From Plenodomus lindquistii (Eukaryota > Ascomycota > Dothideomycetes > Pleosporales > Leptosphaeriaceae), in NCBI GenBank assembly GCA_025504975.1, contig JANUWI010000015.1:248001-312000 (forward strand): a DNA stretch of 64,000 nt, in the 5' to 3' direction. Both the position numbers and the translations under genes were made by a program. The notes below the pieces were generated by a model. It ran no database searches. It saw only the letters and a list, made by a program, of their open reading frames with translations, and was not told the origin of the DNA. Every line of letters starts with the position of its first letter. Within the stretch, counting starts at the first letter, position 1. Shown piece after piece: positions 32,676-45,500 of this stretch.

Positions 32676-34601
32676 ATGACCGATAACGGGATGCAGTCCA
32701 CCGTCTTTGAGGATCCCAGGACATCCTTCAAGCATGCCCCGCTCGATCACAGCGAGCCATCGATTCGGCTCATACGAGTACTACCAAGCCTCTCGTCAGA
32801 CGGCCTCATTCAATGTATCATATCCCACGCATCTGTTCACGCTGAGTACCATTGCTTGTCGTATCAATGGGGAAGCGCGGACTCGCTACAGCCTATACTT
32901 GTCAATGAGCAGCTCTTTCTGGTCGGACGCAATTTGCACGAATTCTTGAGAGTCAGGCAAAAGGGCGTCTTCTCAGTCCGAGCCAGCGATGGCTCACCAC
33001 AGGAGGCTTTGCTCTCCGATGGAATGCTGGACAAGCATGCCACCACGCCGCCCATCTTGCCTTGTACGGATCTAATCTGGATCGATGCGTTGTCTATCGA
33101 CCAAAGCAACATACTTGAACGCAATCATCAAGTCGCGCAGATGGGCCAAATATTCTCCAAAGCTACAACCGTCCATATCTGGCTTGGTTCTGTTCCACGC
33201 GATGTATTCCATCTACTCCCAATTTTGCAGAATGCAGATAACTCATCCTTCATGGACTGGAAACTCATAACTTCCAAGCAAAGCAAGGACATTCTGTCTG
33301 AGCATGTTCTGTACAATGAGTACTGGAGTCGGGCTTGGGTCACACAAGAAATTCTACTAGCTCGTCACGTGGTCGTACATCTGGGAGTCGTAGTCCTTGA
33401 GTTCGAAGAATTCATCAGCGGCATGGAATACTTCTACCTCATGAGCACATCCGGACACTGGAAGGACCCACTATCTCAATTTGCCTGTCACTGGCGTCAT
33501 AAAACACGAAACGCCAGCCTGATCTCATCACTTGCTGCTTTTCGCGACAAGCAGTGTGAAGATCCTCGAGACCGCGTTTTCTCTTTACTGTCATTGTGTT
33601 CTGGTGAAGCCAAGGACCTGATGGTAGATTGTAATGTCACCAGGCTCAACCTTGCACTCAGGATTATGCGACTTTGCGAACAGTCACTGTGTGTCTGTAC
33701 CGCTTCGTTGATATCACAGGCCCTTGCTCTCGAAGACTGGGAGCCTGGTGATAAAGAGGGTACTTTGCATGGAACGCCATTCCTCGAGATTGACTTAGTG
33801 AGCTATGACGGGATTGACGAGGCGGGAACCCTTGGACAATGGCTCCCGTTCTCTTCTACATGTGAGTCAGTTAGCTTAGCGGAGCTCAAAGCTACATTGA
33901 ATGTGGGCAAGACTCACTACCTGAAACAGCTTTGGTGGAGCCATCCTGATGGATCCGGGCATCGCGATAACCTGAGGCTTGGAGACAGTGACTTTCAGGT
34001 CTTATCCAAAGGCCATGAACTTTTTGTGGTTAAATTGTCACTTCCACTGCTCGCCGCAATGGTGCCAAAGACGGTACAGCCGTGCCAGCAAGCAACATGC
34101 AGATTCAGAAGGACTGACGCGCAGATTGAATATCCTCGTGTTCGATACCACACAATTGAGGTCATGTCCGCCGCAAAGCAACTACCACCTACCAGAACGG
34201 ATATCCCTTTACCACTTCACTTGCTAGGCGAAGATTTTGACTTTGGTGATGGAAAGGACAAGTCTGTCGGAGAATCAGAGCGCCAATGGTGGTTAGAGAA
34301 TCGCATGAGGCAAATTTTGGCTCCTCTGCGAGCAGGGGGCCGACGATATCCTCCTCTACAGGCGAAAGAACTAGACACGATTGCGAGTGCGTTGTTGGCT
34401 CTTGAACAAAACTCGAATCTGAGTTGCTATACGCTCGTGGTTAAGAAATATTCTATTCGGGTTCATCTGAGGAGTCTACTTCGTCCAGGCGACGCCCGAG
34501 CCTTGGAGGATCGCATGGACTGGCTGTCACATCGGACCTTTTTGAATGTGCCTTCTGCGGACAACAACTCCGCTGAGCAACATAATCCGTTTTCATCTTA
34601 G
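32676..34601 (+). CDS. HET-domain protein 2 of a tandem pair
   Basis: Single exon, 641 residues from the ATG at 32676. The HET blocks are YHCLSYQWG (near residue 58), LIWIDALSIDQSNILERNHQ with HIWLG, and YWSRAWVTQEILLARHVVVH, then RDRVFSLLSLCSG. In WIDALSIDQ a serine replaces the cysteine that is common in the family. Similarity to the upstream gene runs the full length: the N-terminal PLDHSEPSIRLIRVLPSLS matches PLDHTKQSLRLVRILPELS, and both C-terminal regions contain FSSTCESVS. This points to tandem duplication followed by divergence. Function in allorecognition or stress-triggered cell death is inferred. Confidence 0.92.
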   Translation: MTDNGMQSTVFEDPRTSFKHAPLDHSEPSIRLIRVLPSLSSDGLIQCIISHASVHAEYHCLSYQWGSADSLQPILVNEQLFLVGRNLHEFLRVRQKGVFSVRASDGSPQEALLSDGMLDKHATTPPILPCTDLIWIDALSIDQSNILERNHQVAQMGQIFSKATTVHIWLGSVPRDVFHLLPILQNADNSSFMDWKLITSKQSKDILSEHVLYNEYWSRAWVTQEILLARHVVVHLGVVVLEFEEFISGMEYFYLMSTSGHWKDPLSQFACHWRHKTRNASLISSLAAFRDKQCEDPRDRVFSLLSLCSGEAKDLMVDCNVTRLNLALRIMRLCEQSLCVCTASLISQALALEDWEPGDKEGTLHGTPFLEIDLVSYDGIDEAGTLGQWLPFSSTCESVSLAELKATLNVGKTHYLKQLWWSHPDGSGHRDNLRLGDSDFQVLSKGHELFVVKLSLPLLAAMVPKTVQPCQQATCRFRRTDAQIEYPRVRYHTIEVMSAAKQLPPTRTDIPLPLHLLGEDFDFGDGKDKSVGESERQWWLENRMRQILAPLRAGGRRYPPLQAKELDTIASALLALEQNSNLSCYTLVVKKYSIRVHLRSLLRPGDARALEDRMDWLSHRTFLNVPSADNNSAEQHNPFSS

Positions 34602-35100
34602 ATCGTCGGCACTTCTCACATTGTACACTACTTAACTGGATAATACTCAACTAAATGTGTGGATCGAATGTCCTATTGAGTGTTTCATTTTGTCGCCAGT
34701 AGGGAGAATCTTCCCGAACGCCTGTCTACAAACTGCATTCGAGGACTACCATCATCTCATTTCCGCATTGGATCTTGTTATTCCAAGGGATCCTTAGTCG
34801 CATGAGAAGTATAACGAGAATTACCGAATGGGTATCTTTCATGCCTGAGATGACAACTGATTACATATAGAGGTTTTGCGACAGTCCAGGCTATCGACCC
34901 ACCACCCCAGCCTGGTAAATTCTGCGGCGATTTTAGCAATTTTTCAGGAGCAGCGATCCGTCAAATCCCTTCATGGAGCGAGAAAGTAGTGAAGTCCGTG
35001 GCCTTGCAAATTGAACTGCAAGCTACCTCATGAGCACATTCCATGTGAGGACTCACCATGGAGGCGAATAGACGGTGAGATACCAGCCGAAGGGAACGAG
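34602..35100. other. Intergenic, upstream of LysM-WSC relic
   Basis: No supported gene. Further decayed upstream exons of the LysM-WSC gene may lie here but cannot be traced. Confidence 0.3.
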
Positions 35101-35740
35101 CATTTGATACAGCTAACACAATCAAAGATTGTGTTGAGTGGTTCAATCTGGCTGATAAAGGAGAGACTTGCGACTACGTGCGCGACTTGTTCGGTAGTAA
35201 GCCATACCTAGCTTCAACCTAGAACAAATTAACGATCGAATACTTATTTGGCCTGTTTAGTCACACCAGCGGATTTCCGTGAATGGAACCCCTTCCATCG
35301 GCCTTCACTGCACTCTATGGTACGATTGGGTATCTTACTGTATCGGCCTATTCTTGAGCAAAACCTGACACCTAGCGGAGATGGATCCCTGACTATTTCG
35401 AAATGCGAAGACACGTGCTAGCAAGGAGCATTCGTCTTTGCAGGTGTGTATCAAGGTAACCAGTGTTGGTGTAGCAGTTTTGTGGGTGGCGAATGGGCCA
35501 AGAACCAGTCTGATTGTAATGTTCCCTGCACTGGTGACGAAAAAACGATTTGCGGTGGAGAAACAGCCTTCGATGTCTTCGAGGCATTGGAAAATTCTAG
35601 CCCAACAGTCGAGACTTCTGCATCCAGTTCTGAACTGCAAGTACTGTCGGAATTGCAAGTACGGTCCTGACTGCAAGTACTGTCCAGACCGCTGTTGCTA
35701 CCAATGGTGCTGTGCAGAACAGAGCGTTGTTTGGAATGAG
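35101..35740 (+). pseudogene. LysM-WSC protein relic
   Basis: Remnant of a secreted chitin/glucan-binding protein. Exon to 35193 encodes a LysM start (DCVEWFNLADKGETCDYVRD). The intron GTAGTAAG...GTTTAG (35194-35260) rejoins it at VTPADFREWNP. The rest of the LysM (LHCTLWYDWVSYCIG) is in a shifted frame. The frame then returns for a WSC domain: KCEDTC, a TAG stop at 35419-35421, GAFVFAGVYQGNQCWCSSF and CNVPCTGDEKTICGG. A Thr/Val-rich linker after it (TVQTAVATNGAVQN) is again in another frame. At least two frameshifts and one nonsense codon show it is dead. No signal peptide exon was found. Intact relatives bind chitin and can shield fungi from host recognition. Confidence 0.75.
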
Positions 35741-36173
35741 ATTTTAGTGCGCAGGGCGAGGTGCTTGGGTTATATCAGTCACATATATATCCTGATTTGT
35801 TTCGAGATTATTCATGTTGCTTTCAGAAACATCACGTGGAGCACAGTTATGGAGACGCGCACCGCCTCCCTGGTAACGGTTCCAGCGATCCCCAAATGTC
35901 AGCACCAAGAGCTCCGCCGGCTGCATTCATCACACGGTTTGACATTATGAAGGCACATGCTGCAGTAATGACGACATTCCGTCATTGAACAGGGCTCTCG
36001 AGGTCATTTATCGTAGAAAAGGAGCGGGTCATGCACACGATGTCGACAAAACATATGGCAGCGGCTCAATCTGTCCTTATCATTCCGTGCGATGTCTTTA
36101 CAGTAGATCTAACAACCTGTCCCTCTCCTATAGCTACGCCTGAGGTCGAATGTAGATTCCGATTCTTGTCCCC
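35741..36173. other. Intergenic, 3' of LysM-WSC relic and MFS gene
   Basis: No coding signal recognised. Confidence 0.3.
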
Positions 36174-38074
36174 TCATTTTGCTTTCAGTACACTGTCTAG
36201 AACTCCTGTTCGCTTCACCCAACTCCTTGCCCTTTTACCCCAGATATACATCGGCACTGTCGTCAAAGTCACTGCAGCAGTCGTTCCTCCAATAACGAAG
36301 AAAGCGTCCCGCACGCCTTGCACGGCGATCCAGTCGTTTGCGTAGAAGGTCAAGCCAAATGCGAACATATTCTTGATGAAGTTCATGATAGCGAAGGCTT
36401 CAGCAGCTTGCTCACGATGTGAGTCCGAGACGTAGGTGACTACAGCCGTGGTTCCAAGCTGTACGCCAAGATTGATGATGCCCATGCAGACTATGACTGG
36501 GATGGGCCAGGGATCTTGGACCGAGAGCGATTGGCCCCAGGCGAAGAATCCGGTAGCGGTGAAAGCGAGGTAAGTGATCATAACTGGAAGGCGAAATTCG
36601 GGTTCTGTTGTTGGACTAGTCAGATCTGGGCGCTTGAGAGGGCATCGGAAGGGAAACTTACCAAATGTCCCACCATTGCGAGTCGACATCCACTTCGCTA
36701 CACCGTCGATTATTGGCCCTGCAACAGCCGTGGCGATAAGCGAAGCCACAAAGGAAGAGACGTTTGTCGCGCCGACCGCACTGACTGAGAAGTTGTATGG
36801 CGGTGCGGAGAAGATCTGAGATAATGTAATCGAGATCAAGACCAACCACGAAATGCAGATGGTGAACAGCAGCGTCGCCCACATAACGATTGGACTCGCA
36901 AAGACCACAAATGGTCTCAGGAATGTCCGCCAAAACGATACATGGTCCCAGTACCCCGACCAGGGTAATAGACTCTTTCCAAAGGACATTGGCACATCCG
37001 CGATCGTCTTCTCTCTTCTAGAAGACTGATCATGCTCGATTCTCTCGACAGTTTGTTTCTTCTCTGATACCCCTGCTTCGACCGTATGCTCGCTCGTATC
37101 GATGTTCAGCGCACCAACCCTCTTGAAGGCGCTCTCGGGCATGAAGAATACCACCAGTATCAGCATTACCACGAACGCACCACCCATGGCGTGCATCGCA
37201 ATCCTGTAGCTCCCATACTGCATTACGCTGCCCGCAATCGGGCCTGCCAGATTAATCCCACCCAACACACCAAGATTGAAGATGGCCATACGAAACCCAC
37301 GTTCGTGGACGTGCCAGATATTGCCTACGGAGGCCGGGATAAGCGCTTCAAACGGCGCCATGCAGAAACCCTGTATAGTACGAGCTGCGGCGAGTGAACC
37401 GAACGACTTGACTTCTGCGGCCCAGAAACATGATACAGCGAGACCGAGGGTGGTGAGGAGGTAAACAGGGCGTTTGCCGACTTTGACGGCGAGCGTGTTG
37501 CAGATGAGGGAGCCCGCGGCGATGGACACGATGCAGGAGCCGTTGCAGCCTGGGAATGGGCATCAGTTTGTACACCCGCGATGGGGGGATGGAGGGCATA
37601 GTAGTACCGAGAGTGAAACGTTGAAGTGGGACACCGAACTGAGTCGCGAGAGGGACAAAGGCCGGCGTGAGAAGTGGCCCTACGGCTGTCCATGCATCAG
37701 CATCATGAGGACAATCTCATCTCTCTATCATGACTAGATCTTACCACCAACACAACCGCATCCATACGCGATGACCACCGTAAACTGCCCACGTGTTAGC
37801 CAACCTCCTCTCATGTCCTTCCCTTCGCTACTCAAAGTAATAGAGGAGTGTTCAAGCGTACCATCTCCTTCTTCCATCGGGGCCAATTAAAGGGATCATC
37901 CACGCTATCACTTGGCTGCGGCACCAGCACAATCGTACCACTCGCATCATGCTTCAACAGCCCTCTATCAATCTCTCCAACAGCGAGTTCCAGGTCCACG
38001 CGCCCCAGTTCACTGAGTGGTGCGGTGCCAGGCACATGTTCTAGTTTAGTATCTGGCAGGATACCTAGAGGCAT
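36174..38074 (-). CDS. Major facilitator superfamily transporter (DHA1-like)
   Basis: Proton-coupled exporter or permease of the plasma membrane. Five exons (38074-37862, 37784-37745, 37685-37608, 37549-36662, 36604-36174) with agreeing phases give 549 residues. The N-terminal DDPFNWPRWKKEM motif is typical of fungal DHA1-type drug/polyamine transporters. Twelve hydrophobic segments follow, with KVGKRPVYLLTTLGLAV as the loop 2-3 signature and RTIQGFCMAPFEALIPASVG in helices 4-5. The intracellular loop between the halves (HTVEAGVSEKKQTVERIEHD) is charged as usual. The 57-nt last intron is a multiple of three and open, so an unspliced message would add 19 residues inside a loop near helix 9. 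Substrate unknown. Confidence 0.9.
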
Positions 38075-41000
38075 ATTTGCGTATCGTCGCGTGAGTATAT
38101 TGATTAAAAATTCGCAAGTTCGGGCAATGCGACACCCTCAATCAATCTCGCAGGATCGCGCAAAACTAGGGCACCAACGCAGATTAATACCTACTACCCT
38201 GGCGAGATGTTCAATGGGGGGATCATACATGGCTACAGGCCTTTCTCCATCGCTATTTGCCCAATCCCCCCAGTCGTTGAGTCGTCGTGCATCAGATCAG
38301 ACACTATAATGTGGGGAGCGGGTAGCAGGGGTGAAACAGTCGCGTAGCGTGCGGGGTTAGTCTTCGACCGACCAATCCTGAGACTGGATAGCGAGGCTAA
38401 AGCAGGAAAGGGGATTCTGAGTCTGGGGTAGAGCACGGCATTTGTGGGAGGGTCGCGTGGTGGTGCCGATGATGGGGTTGGAGATCAGTTGTGTGTGAGT
38501 GAGCGGTTGGTACACGAGGAGGGGTAAGTGCCTGGATTGAGAGTGTGCTTGGATTCGATAGCAAACTACTATATTGTTACATGTCTCCCACAGTATCTAA
38601 TTCTATGAAAAACCTTATCATTCTATATAGCTACTTGAATCGCGAGGTACGTTTGCCTATGTACAGCCTGTAGCGCGAGAAGACATGTCAATGTATATGA
38701 TGCCTTAGAATCTCTGACACTCTTGCTTCGCACTCGAAGAAGCATCGGTGGATGGCTCTTTACTATTTTCCGTTGGCAAATGCAGTATAGTAATCGACCT
38801 CTGGAATTATCACTGAATCATCCGTCGGTGTGTACCATCTTGCATTCGCAGACACTCACGACACCGACTTTGGGACTAGGACAAGACACTCAGAACCTTG
38901 CCTTACCCCACGCAACCACATAAACTCACGGAGCGTAACCGAAGATCCCCTCACCGGATAGTGTTTGGCTTAGTCTTATTACACACTACAAGAACGAAGT
39001 TAAATTACTGCTCTTCGCTCAGTTTCTCAGAGCAGTTCCGACGCATCGCCAAAGCAGAGTACCATTGGCATGCCCCCAATCTACGCTATGCCGAAAACAT
39101 GTCACTACCGTATCGCAACTTTCGCAGTTGAAGTCCACGAGCCTATTTCTTTCGCCGCAGGAATCAATCTTCGATAGCGTGTAACCTCCAACATCGGTAT
39201 GCCCTACCCTTTCCCCTCAAACTCGCAAAATAGCATCACAAGCTTCTCACGCCTTGCTGGAAGAAGCCCACACAGCTCTTAGATACCAGACCACACAGCA
39301 CACGAACCTTCCCTTGCGCTTTCCATCTGCTTCACCTCGCACGCCCACTCCACCTTACCTTGCCCAGCACTTCACCTTACCTTGGCCACCACTGCACTGC
39401 GCAGCACTGCACTGTAACCCCAACCAGCACCACTCCTTCTTCCTCCCTACACCATACCTCCAACTCCACAGCATGTCAAGCATCGCCCTTCCTCGTGTAC
39501 AGTACCCGCCTCCCACCACCTGAGTACTCACTGCCTCGCATGCGTAGCTCACTCATGACCCACCTACCTCCTTTACCTCTCTCATCGTCCTCCAACCTGC
39601 AGGCGTGGCATCGAGATAAAACAAACCCGCATAATCGCCAATGCTACTAGTCTGGTACCTCCGTCGCACAACGACCTGCATATACTGCGTAAACTGCAAT
39701 TCGCATTCGCATTGTTCCCAGGAGTGTGGGTAGAGGAGTAATTGGAGGCCAGGGGGTGGAAATCAATGCTGTTGGGGGTTTGGGTGTGGCGGGTGGCGGT
39801 GAGGTGAGAATGTAGTTTGGGGAGATTTGAGGAGAGAGGATGGATGGATACGAATGCGAGAATTGGAGGTGTGGGTCGGTCTATGTGGGATCCTTGGTTG
39901 CGTTGCATAGACATTGTGTCTGGCTTGTTAGATGGTGCCTAAATGTGAGGCGGAATGAACAATAGGGACTGCGAAATCAGCAGGACAACATCTCCCCTCT
40001 GTGTCACAATCACAATTACCGTCCTTACCAGCCGCACACAGCCAATTTCGTTGGTTGCAATCGATTCCACACCAATCGCCGGAGAACCTTTCCAAGTCCA
40101 TCACATGACCCAACCGACCTCCCAACGATTCCCTCGAAACTGCAGATACGACGTGTAACCACCTCTTCCCTCGCTGCAGAAAACAACGAGGCAGCGAGTC
40201 GCGGGCCCCAAGGCATAAACCGACGACACGACAACGGTAACGGAACATGCCATCCTCCCGTTGGCGCCGGCAATACATCTTGACGACGGACCCTGCGCGA
40301 GGGTGTTCGTTGAGCGGTTGAGGCGGCACGGCCCCTGGCTAGCTGGCGGTCCGGCTTGATGCAGACATCAGGTCATGATTACATGAAAGGGTTTCCCAGC
40401 GTAGCGCTGTGTAACGTCTCGAGTCTTGATTTAGTAACCTTGTTAGCACGGGCGTTGGGGACCCCTCATGTTGAAATTAGTCTCAGTGATTAACAGAAAA
40501 AAAAGTATTACGTGATTTCTGGAAAACGATAGTTTAGTCGTCGGCGTCTTGAGAGGGAAGGGATGGTGTGTTAGGTTGTATGGTTTACACTTACGCTGCG
40601 GATCGGTGAGCGCGGAAACGGCCCAGTCCACCGGTCAAGGAAAGGCTTATTCCGGTATAAGATCCCGCAGGTAATGACTGGATGTCGCTGACATGCTACC
40701 TGCTGCAAGGGATCAGGAGGCGTTCCGTTTCTTCAAAGTATCCACCTTGGTCTTGCGAAAAATAGCGCCCATCCAGCCACTCAGCATGTAGATAGAGTAA
40801 ACAATACCCCAGGCCATGGAACCTAGAACGAAAAAGCAAGGCGGACCAGTGTGTCATGTTCGTCCCTTCTCGAGATAACCAGTACTCGACATTCTGCATG
40901 ATTACTCAACCGCGCTGCACCCCCTCATGTTCCTCCAGGTAGGGTAGATACATCTCCGCCCTGTCGATCCAGAGGAACCAACCGGTTCGCGCCTCCGATG

Positions 41001-42545
41001 GCGCGGAGAAGCCCATATCCAGATCAGCAACCAAGAATCTGCGATCGACACCCGACGATTTGGAATTTGACAGTCCCGATCCCAGCACCCACGCGGTGGT
41101 GCAATCCGATCATCAGAAATGAGGCTCAACATTTCTGACTACACGACTGACTGACTCCACAGAGACGCCGAGTCAGCGCATGCATGTATGCGAGACCGAG
41201 GAAAAAAACGCCACCCTTCCTCGCGTATCTGCGACTAAGTCCCCCACCGATCGGGCGCGAGACGAGACGAGGACGATGCGCTGACAAGGACACCAGCGGG
41301 AAGCATGCTTGTCGAGTATCCATTAGTCTCCGTTATCTTGCCGAGGTTTGCTGGGAGAATCGGGTACTGGGTGTGGGTGTGGGTCCCTCTACATACCCAT
41401 ACCATACCTGCACGCTGTAGACTATCGTACCCTTGCTGTGTGTGTGCAATGTGTCACGCACTGGGAAAACAAGACTTTCTTTTCCCATCCAGATCCTCGT
41501 ATCCGAACGCCTGTCACCCCAAAGTATCGGGACAGGGTCTGTTACTAGCGTGTATGTGTATGCGGGCTGATGTCTTTATGCATGTTTGCACGGCAGAGGA
41601 TCCTTGGTCTGGCGTTTTCTGCATCGGGCATCCTGGGCAAGCTGGCATGGGGGATCGATATGTCTACTGACTAAGTCTTACATAAGTTGTATACGATTCA
41701 TTCCCATCCGTTGATGGTAGATACATGATGTCGCGATTTCGCACTCTGGTGGTGGCCTAACGAAATGTAGAGTAATGTAGTTGCGCGGGTTAAAGTACCG
41801 GTAATCGGCCCAGGGTGTTCCCTTGCCTCTTGCCTTCCCGGCCTCGCCCCGCCTCGCGGTCCTTCCCTTCCCGCGGCACGGAAGAGCGGCTGTCCTCCGT
41901 CCGCTATTGCGAACTGCTTCACTATTCCTACTCCTACTCCAGTAGTAAGTAAAAGACCAAAAACAAGATGATACGAGGTGTGCTCGCATCAAATCAGGTC
42001 ACATACACATCTAAGAAATTCCCACTAATTCAAACATTCCTTTTCCGCCCGCACAACCCACACAACCCCCACGTGTCCTCGTTTCAGACGGAGCATAGCG
42101 CCCGACCAATAAACCATCAAGACGGCGAGGTCGACGACGAGGCTGCCGACGCCACGGAAAAACAGCCCGAAACGTGGGTGGTGAGGTGGGTGGTAGATTA
42201 CTGTATGACACACGGCGAGGGAGCGGCTTACGTAGTGTATGTAGTGGTGGGAGTGCATGCGCGGAGTCAGGAGGCAGGAATAGGAGAAACGAACGGGAAG
42301 GCTGCGTGCATCACGAAGGGGGGGATGAATTCGTTCGCTAGTAAAGTCTTCCTATTAGGTATCGCGGTTTACTTTGACTTGAATGCATCGTACTGTGTAT
42401 AGTATCCCCATCTAACCTACTCCATATTCCCTCATGTATGCTACGCCAATCCATCTATCCATCCAATGTAAAATCGCAATGCTATGCACCAAACAACCTC
42501 AACCCCAACCACCCACATCTCATTTACCACCCTACCCCCCTCCCC
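38075..42545. other. 4.5-kb gene-poor region
   Basis: No full gene recognised. A pyrimidine-rich block lies at 39250-39600. The minus strand carries two coding-like scraps: 40906-41088 (ending WIDRAEMYLPYLEEHEG) and the short exon-like piece at 40713-40822. The frame at 42025-42258 (minus) includes one hydrophobic stretch but no family match. Confidence 0.35.
40713..40822 (-). other. Possible terminal exon of a tiny membrane protein
   Basis: After an acceptor-like GTTCTAG on the minus strand the frame reads SMAWGIVYSIYMLSGWMGAI followed by FRKTKVDTLKKRNAS and TGA at 40713-40715. A hydrophobic helix followed by a basic tail fits a small mitochondrial or ER subunit. No upstream exon could be fixed, so this is a candidate only. 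Confidence 0.3.
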
Positions 42546-45500
42546 TCACCCCCTCCACTCCATACTCATATCCTCCACCAACGGCGTCAGCGTACTCTGC
42601 GCTGCACTCGTCACATACGGATATCCCATGCCCTGCGTGACCGTGTCGATCCCAAAGTGCTGCGGCAACGAGACTCCGATCGTACCTGTACCTGTACCGT
42701 AGAACGCAGGCACGGGGCCAGCAGACGTCATGGCGTGCATATCTGAAGCTCGTCCGATAGGATTCGGCGACGAATAAGAGGGTCGGATAGGCGGAGGAGG
42801 AGGATCGCCAATCTGGCGCTGGCGCGGGATATTCGGACAGGAAGGGGAGCGTAGCTGTAGCTGTGTGTAATGTGCATGCTGTTCGAACCCCTGTGTTTGG
42901 GATGAGAAATGGTGAGGCGATTGTCGTTGCTGCGGTTGATGAGTGTCATACGCACGCCATTGTTGGTGGTGATCTAGGAATACTGATCCTGGCGAAGCTG
43001 GGTTTGTGAGGCTTGATGCGTGTGCGTGGCTGGACGGTGGATGTGGTGGCACCGCTGATCGAGCGTGAGTCGATCCGCGCGTGCTCTGCAGTCCACCCGG
43101 CGATCGGACACCGATAACGTGGAACTCCTCGCTACTTGTAGAAATATCATCGATGGTCGGACTAACCGATGTGGGTAATTGGTCATCTTGTCTCGTGGTG
43201 AAATCTGCAGTTTCGGATGATTGCCATGTGATTGGTGCATATGGTTCTGGGACCGGGGCATGTAAGTCGGAGTCCTCGAGGAGCAGCATACCGGTGTTAG
43301 ACATGACGGTCTCGATGAAGGGCACTTCGTTTGATCTCGCGGTTTGTGTCGGGTTGTCGGAGGCGTATTGAGTGTTGCCGCTCATAGACAGAGAAATGAT
43401 TTTGTGTAATTCGGTCAGTCCCCAGCTTAACCTGTCAACTGCCTGACCAGCAAGCTCATGGACCCCGTTATCATCTAATTCTTTGAAGATGACGAAGACT
43501 TGCTCTGCTTTGCGGGCTCCGGTGGTAATGGTTCTTGTCTCGATGGCCTCGTGGAGCAGCAGCGTAGCGGCATTGAAAGCTTGCTGTCCAAGCGTCCAGT
43601 CAATCAGCGCTGCGGGTTCTTTGCAGTAGAAGAACATGAATGCAGAAGTGACCTCTTCGCAAGACAATAGTACCAATGGCCGCCCTCGGGAGCGAGACTG
43701 AGTCAGCGTCGTTGGAGAAGGGTGAGACGGGTGTGTGGTGTTAACGGGTCTGAAGGCAAATGCAGAGTCGTAACCACTTGGAACCTGCGTGTAGGCAGAT
43801 TGCTTCTCGACTCTTTGCCGATTGAGCAAGATGAGATATGTGTGCGTTTTACAATGGTACACTGTTTGGTGTAAGTGACGGTGCGCTTCATGATGAAGCC
43901 GTGGTTGATATAGCTGCAACAAGGGATGCTCAACCTGCTTGCAGTTGTAGATGCGATGGGAGTCTTCATCGACACATTTTATACAACACATCCAAAGATT
44001 GCGAGATCCAGGTAAGGAGGGATAGAGGTTACGTACTGGCAGCCGTGGCACGAAGCGGCCATTCAGGGGCGTTGGTCTCGGGGTGGTTCCATGACTCCTG
44101 GTATTGAAGCGTCTCTGGCATGGTAGCTAATAGATTCGTGAGGTCGTCTGTAAATTCATCTATTCGAGCGGTGGTCAATCGATCGCTGCTAAGAATGCGT
44201 CTGGCTATAATTGTGAAGCGATTCACGAATTCACCGAACCTTAGCATGGTTGGGTCGGTAGTGAGTTCCTGCGGCCATGTGCAGTCTCCGAGACCACTGA
44301 TGCCAAGTGGGCGACCCAGCGTCATCGAGTATTGTTCGTCCATGCGCAGCATCCACCACCAGAGTCTTTGTCGTATAGAACAGTCCTTCTGGGTCGGCAG
44401 TGTAGGATTCAAATACTTGGGATGCCGATGAAGACCAATGGAATGCGCCAAACGAATGGTGGTACCAAACAATGTCCAGGCATCCAAGAATCGACCACTG
44501 TTTGTCAAGTACGGGCCGATCAAGACGAGCGTTTCAATAGCAAGTAGAGATGGTTTATGCATGAAAGAAGCCAAGCGTAAAGCTTGCATCGCGGCGGCAA
44601 CTTGGATAACTCATCAGCAGCTGTGATCACAGCAGTCGTACAACTTACTAAGGACATCGCCCAAATTGGTCGCTTTTCGCATCGCCTCAGAATCCCACTG
44701 TTTACCGCCTTTGTCCCATATGGAGTGCTGAGCACCCAGCGCAACTACTGCAAAAAGGAGAGCGAGCATGTCAGGGCACAATTGTGCGTTTCTTCGCGGC
44801 GAAGAGAGGAAGCGTTCGAATTCGCTGCGATTGACCTCGATAGGTACTTGAGGATGTGAACATAAATGAATACGGTTCTCGAATGCATCCAGGTACCCCG
44901 AGATCCCCCCCTCTTCTGCTGGAAGACAACTGAGTAGCTGCGGTATACACTCGTCTGGATTGGCGCTGAACAGCGTTGGAAAAGAATAGGGCCTCGGATG
45001 CCTCGGGGTGTGAGTGTTGGAATCGCGAGGCATCAAATGAGCTAGTGTGACCGCGGAGTCTACACTGGCGGAAGCAAACTTGGGTTCGATTAGCGATGCT
45101 CCGAGTGGTAGCTGAGGTGCCTTACATCGCTCATCACACTAGATAGAGCGGGTGACCCGAAGTAGATGCTGTCCTGCCATTCCGTACCCTGAAAGCGTTT
45201 CTGCTTCACGACACGACGCTTTTGCGACGAACCAGACTTCTCACCCATTTGTGATTCAGGGGACGCGGCAAATTCAGAGTCTTCATCTTCGATGGGGATC
45301 CTGCAAGCTCGAAGTCGATCTTTGAGCCGGACGTTCTCCGCACGCAGCTTGCGCAGCTCGTATGATTGTTGTATGGGCGCATAGTCTCCACCTTCGGCGA
45401 TGAAATGGCATTCTTTGGGGGCACCACGCGCGCAACATGCGGAACATGGCTTGGTACGGTCACACTGTGTCCTATGTCAGACAATCATGTATTGGGCCAC

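Noticed and set aside
42434..42746. Plus-strand frames over the 3' end of the first Zn2Cys6 gene
   Set aside because: Low-complexity Pro/His frames opposite a real coding exon.
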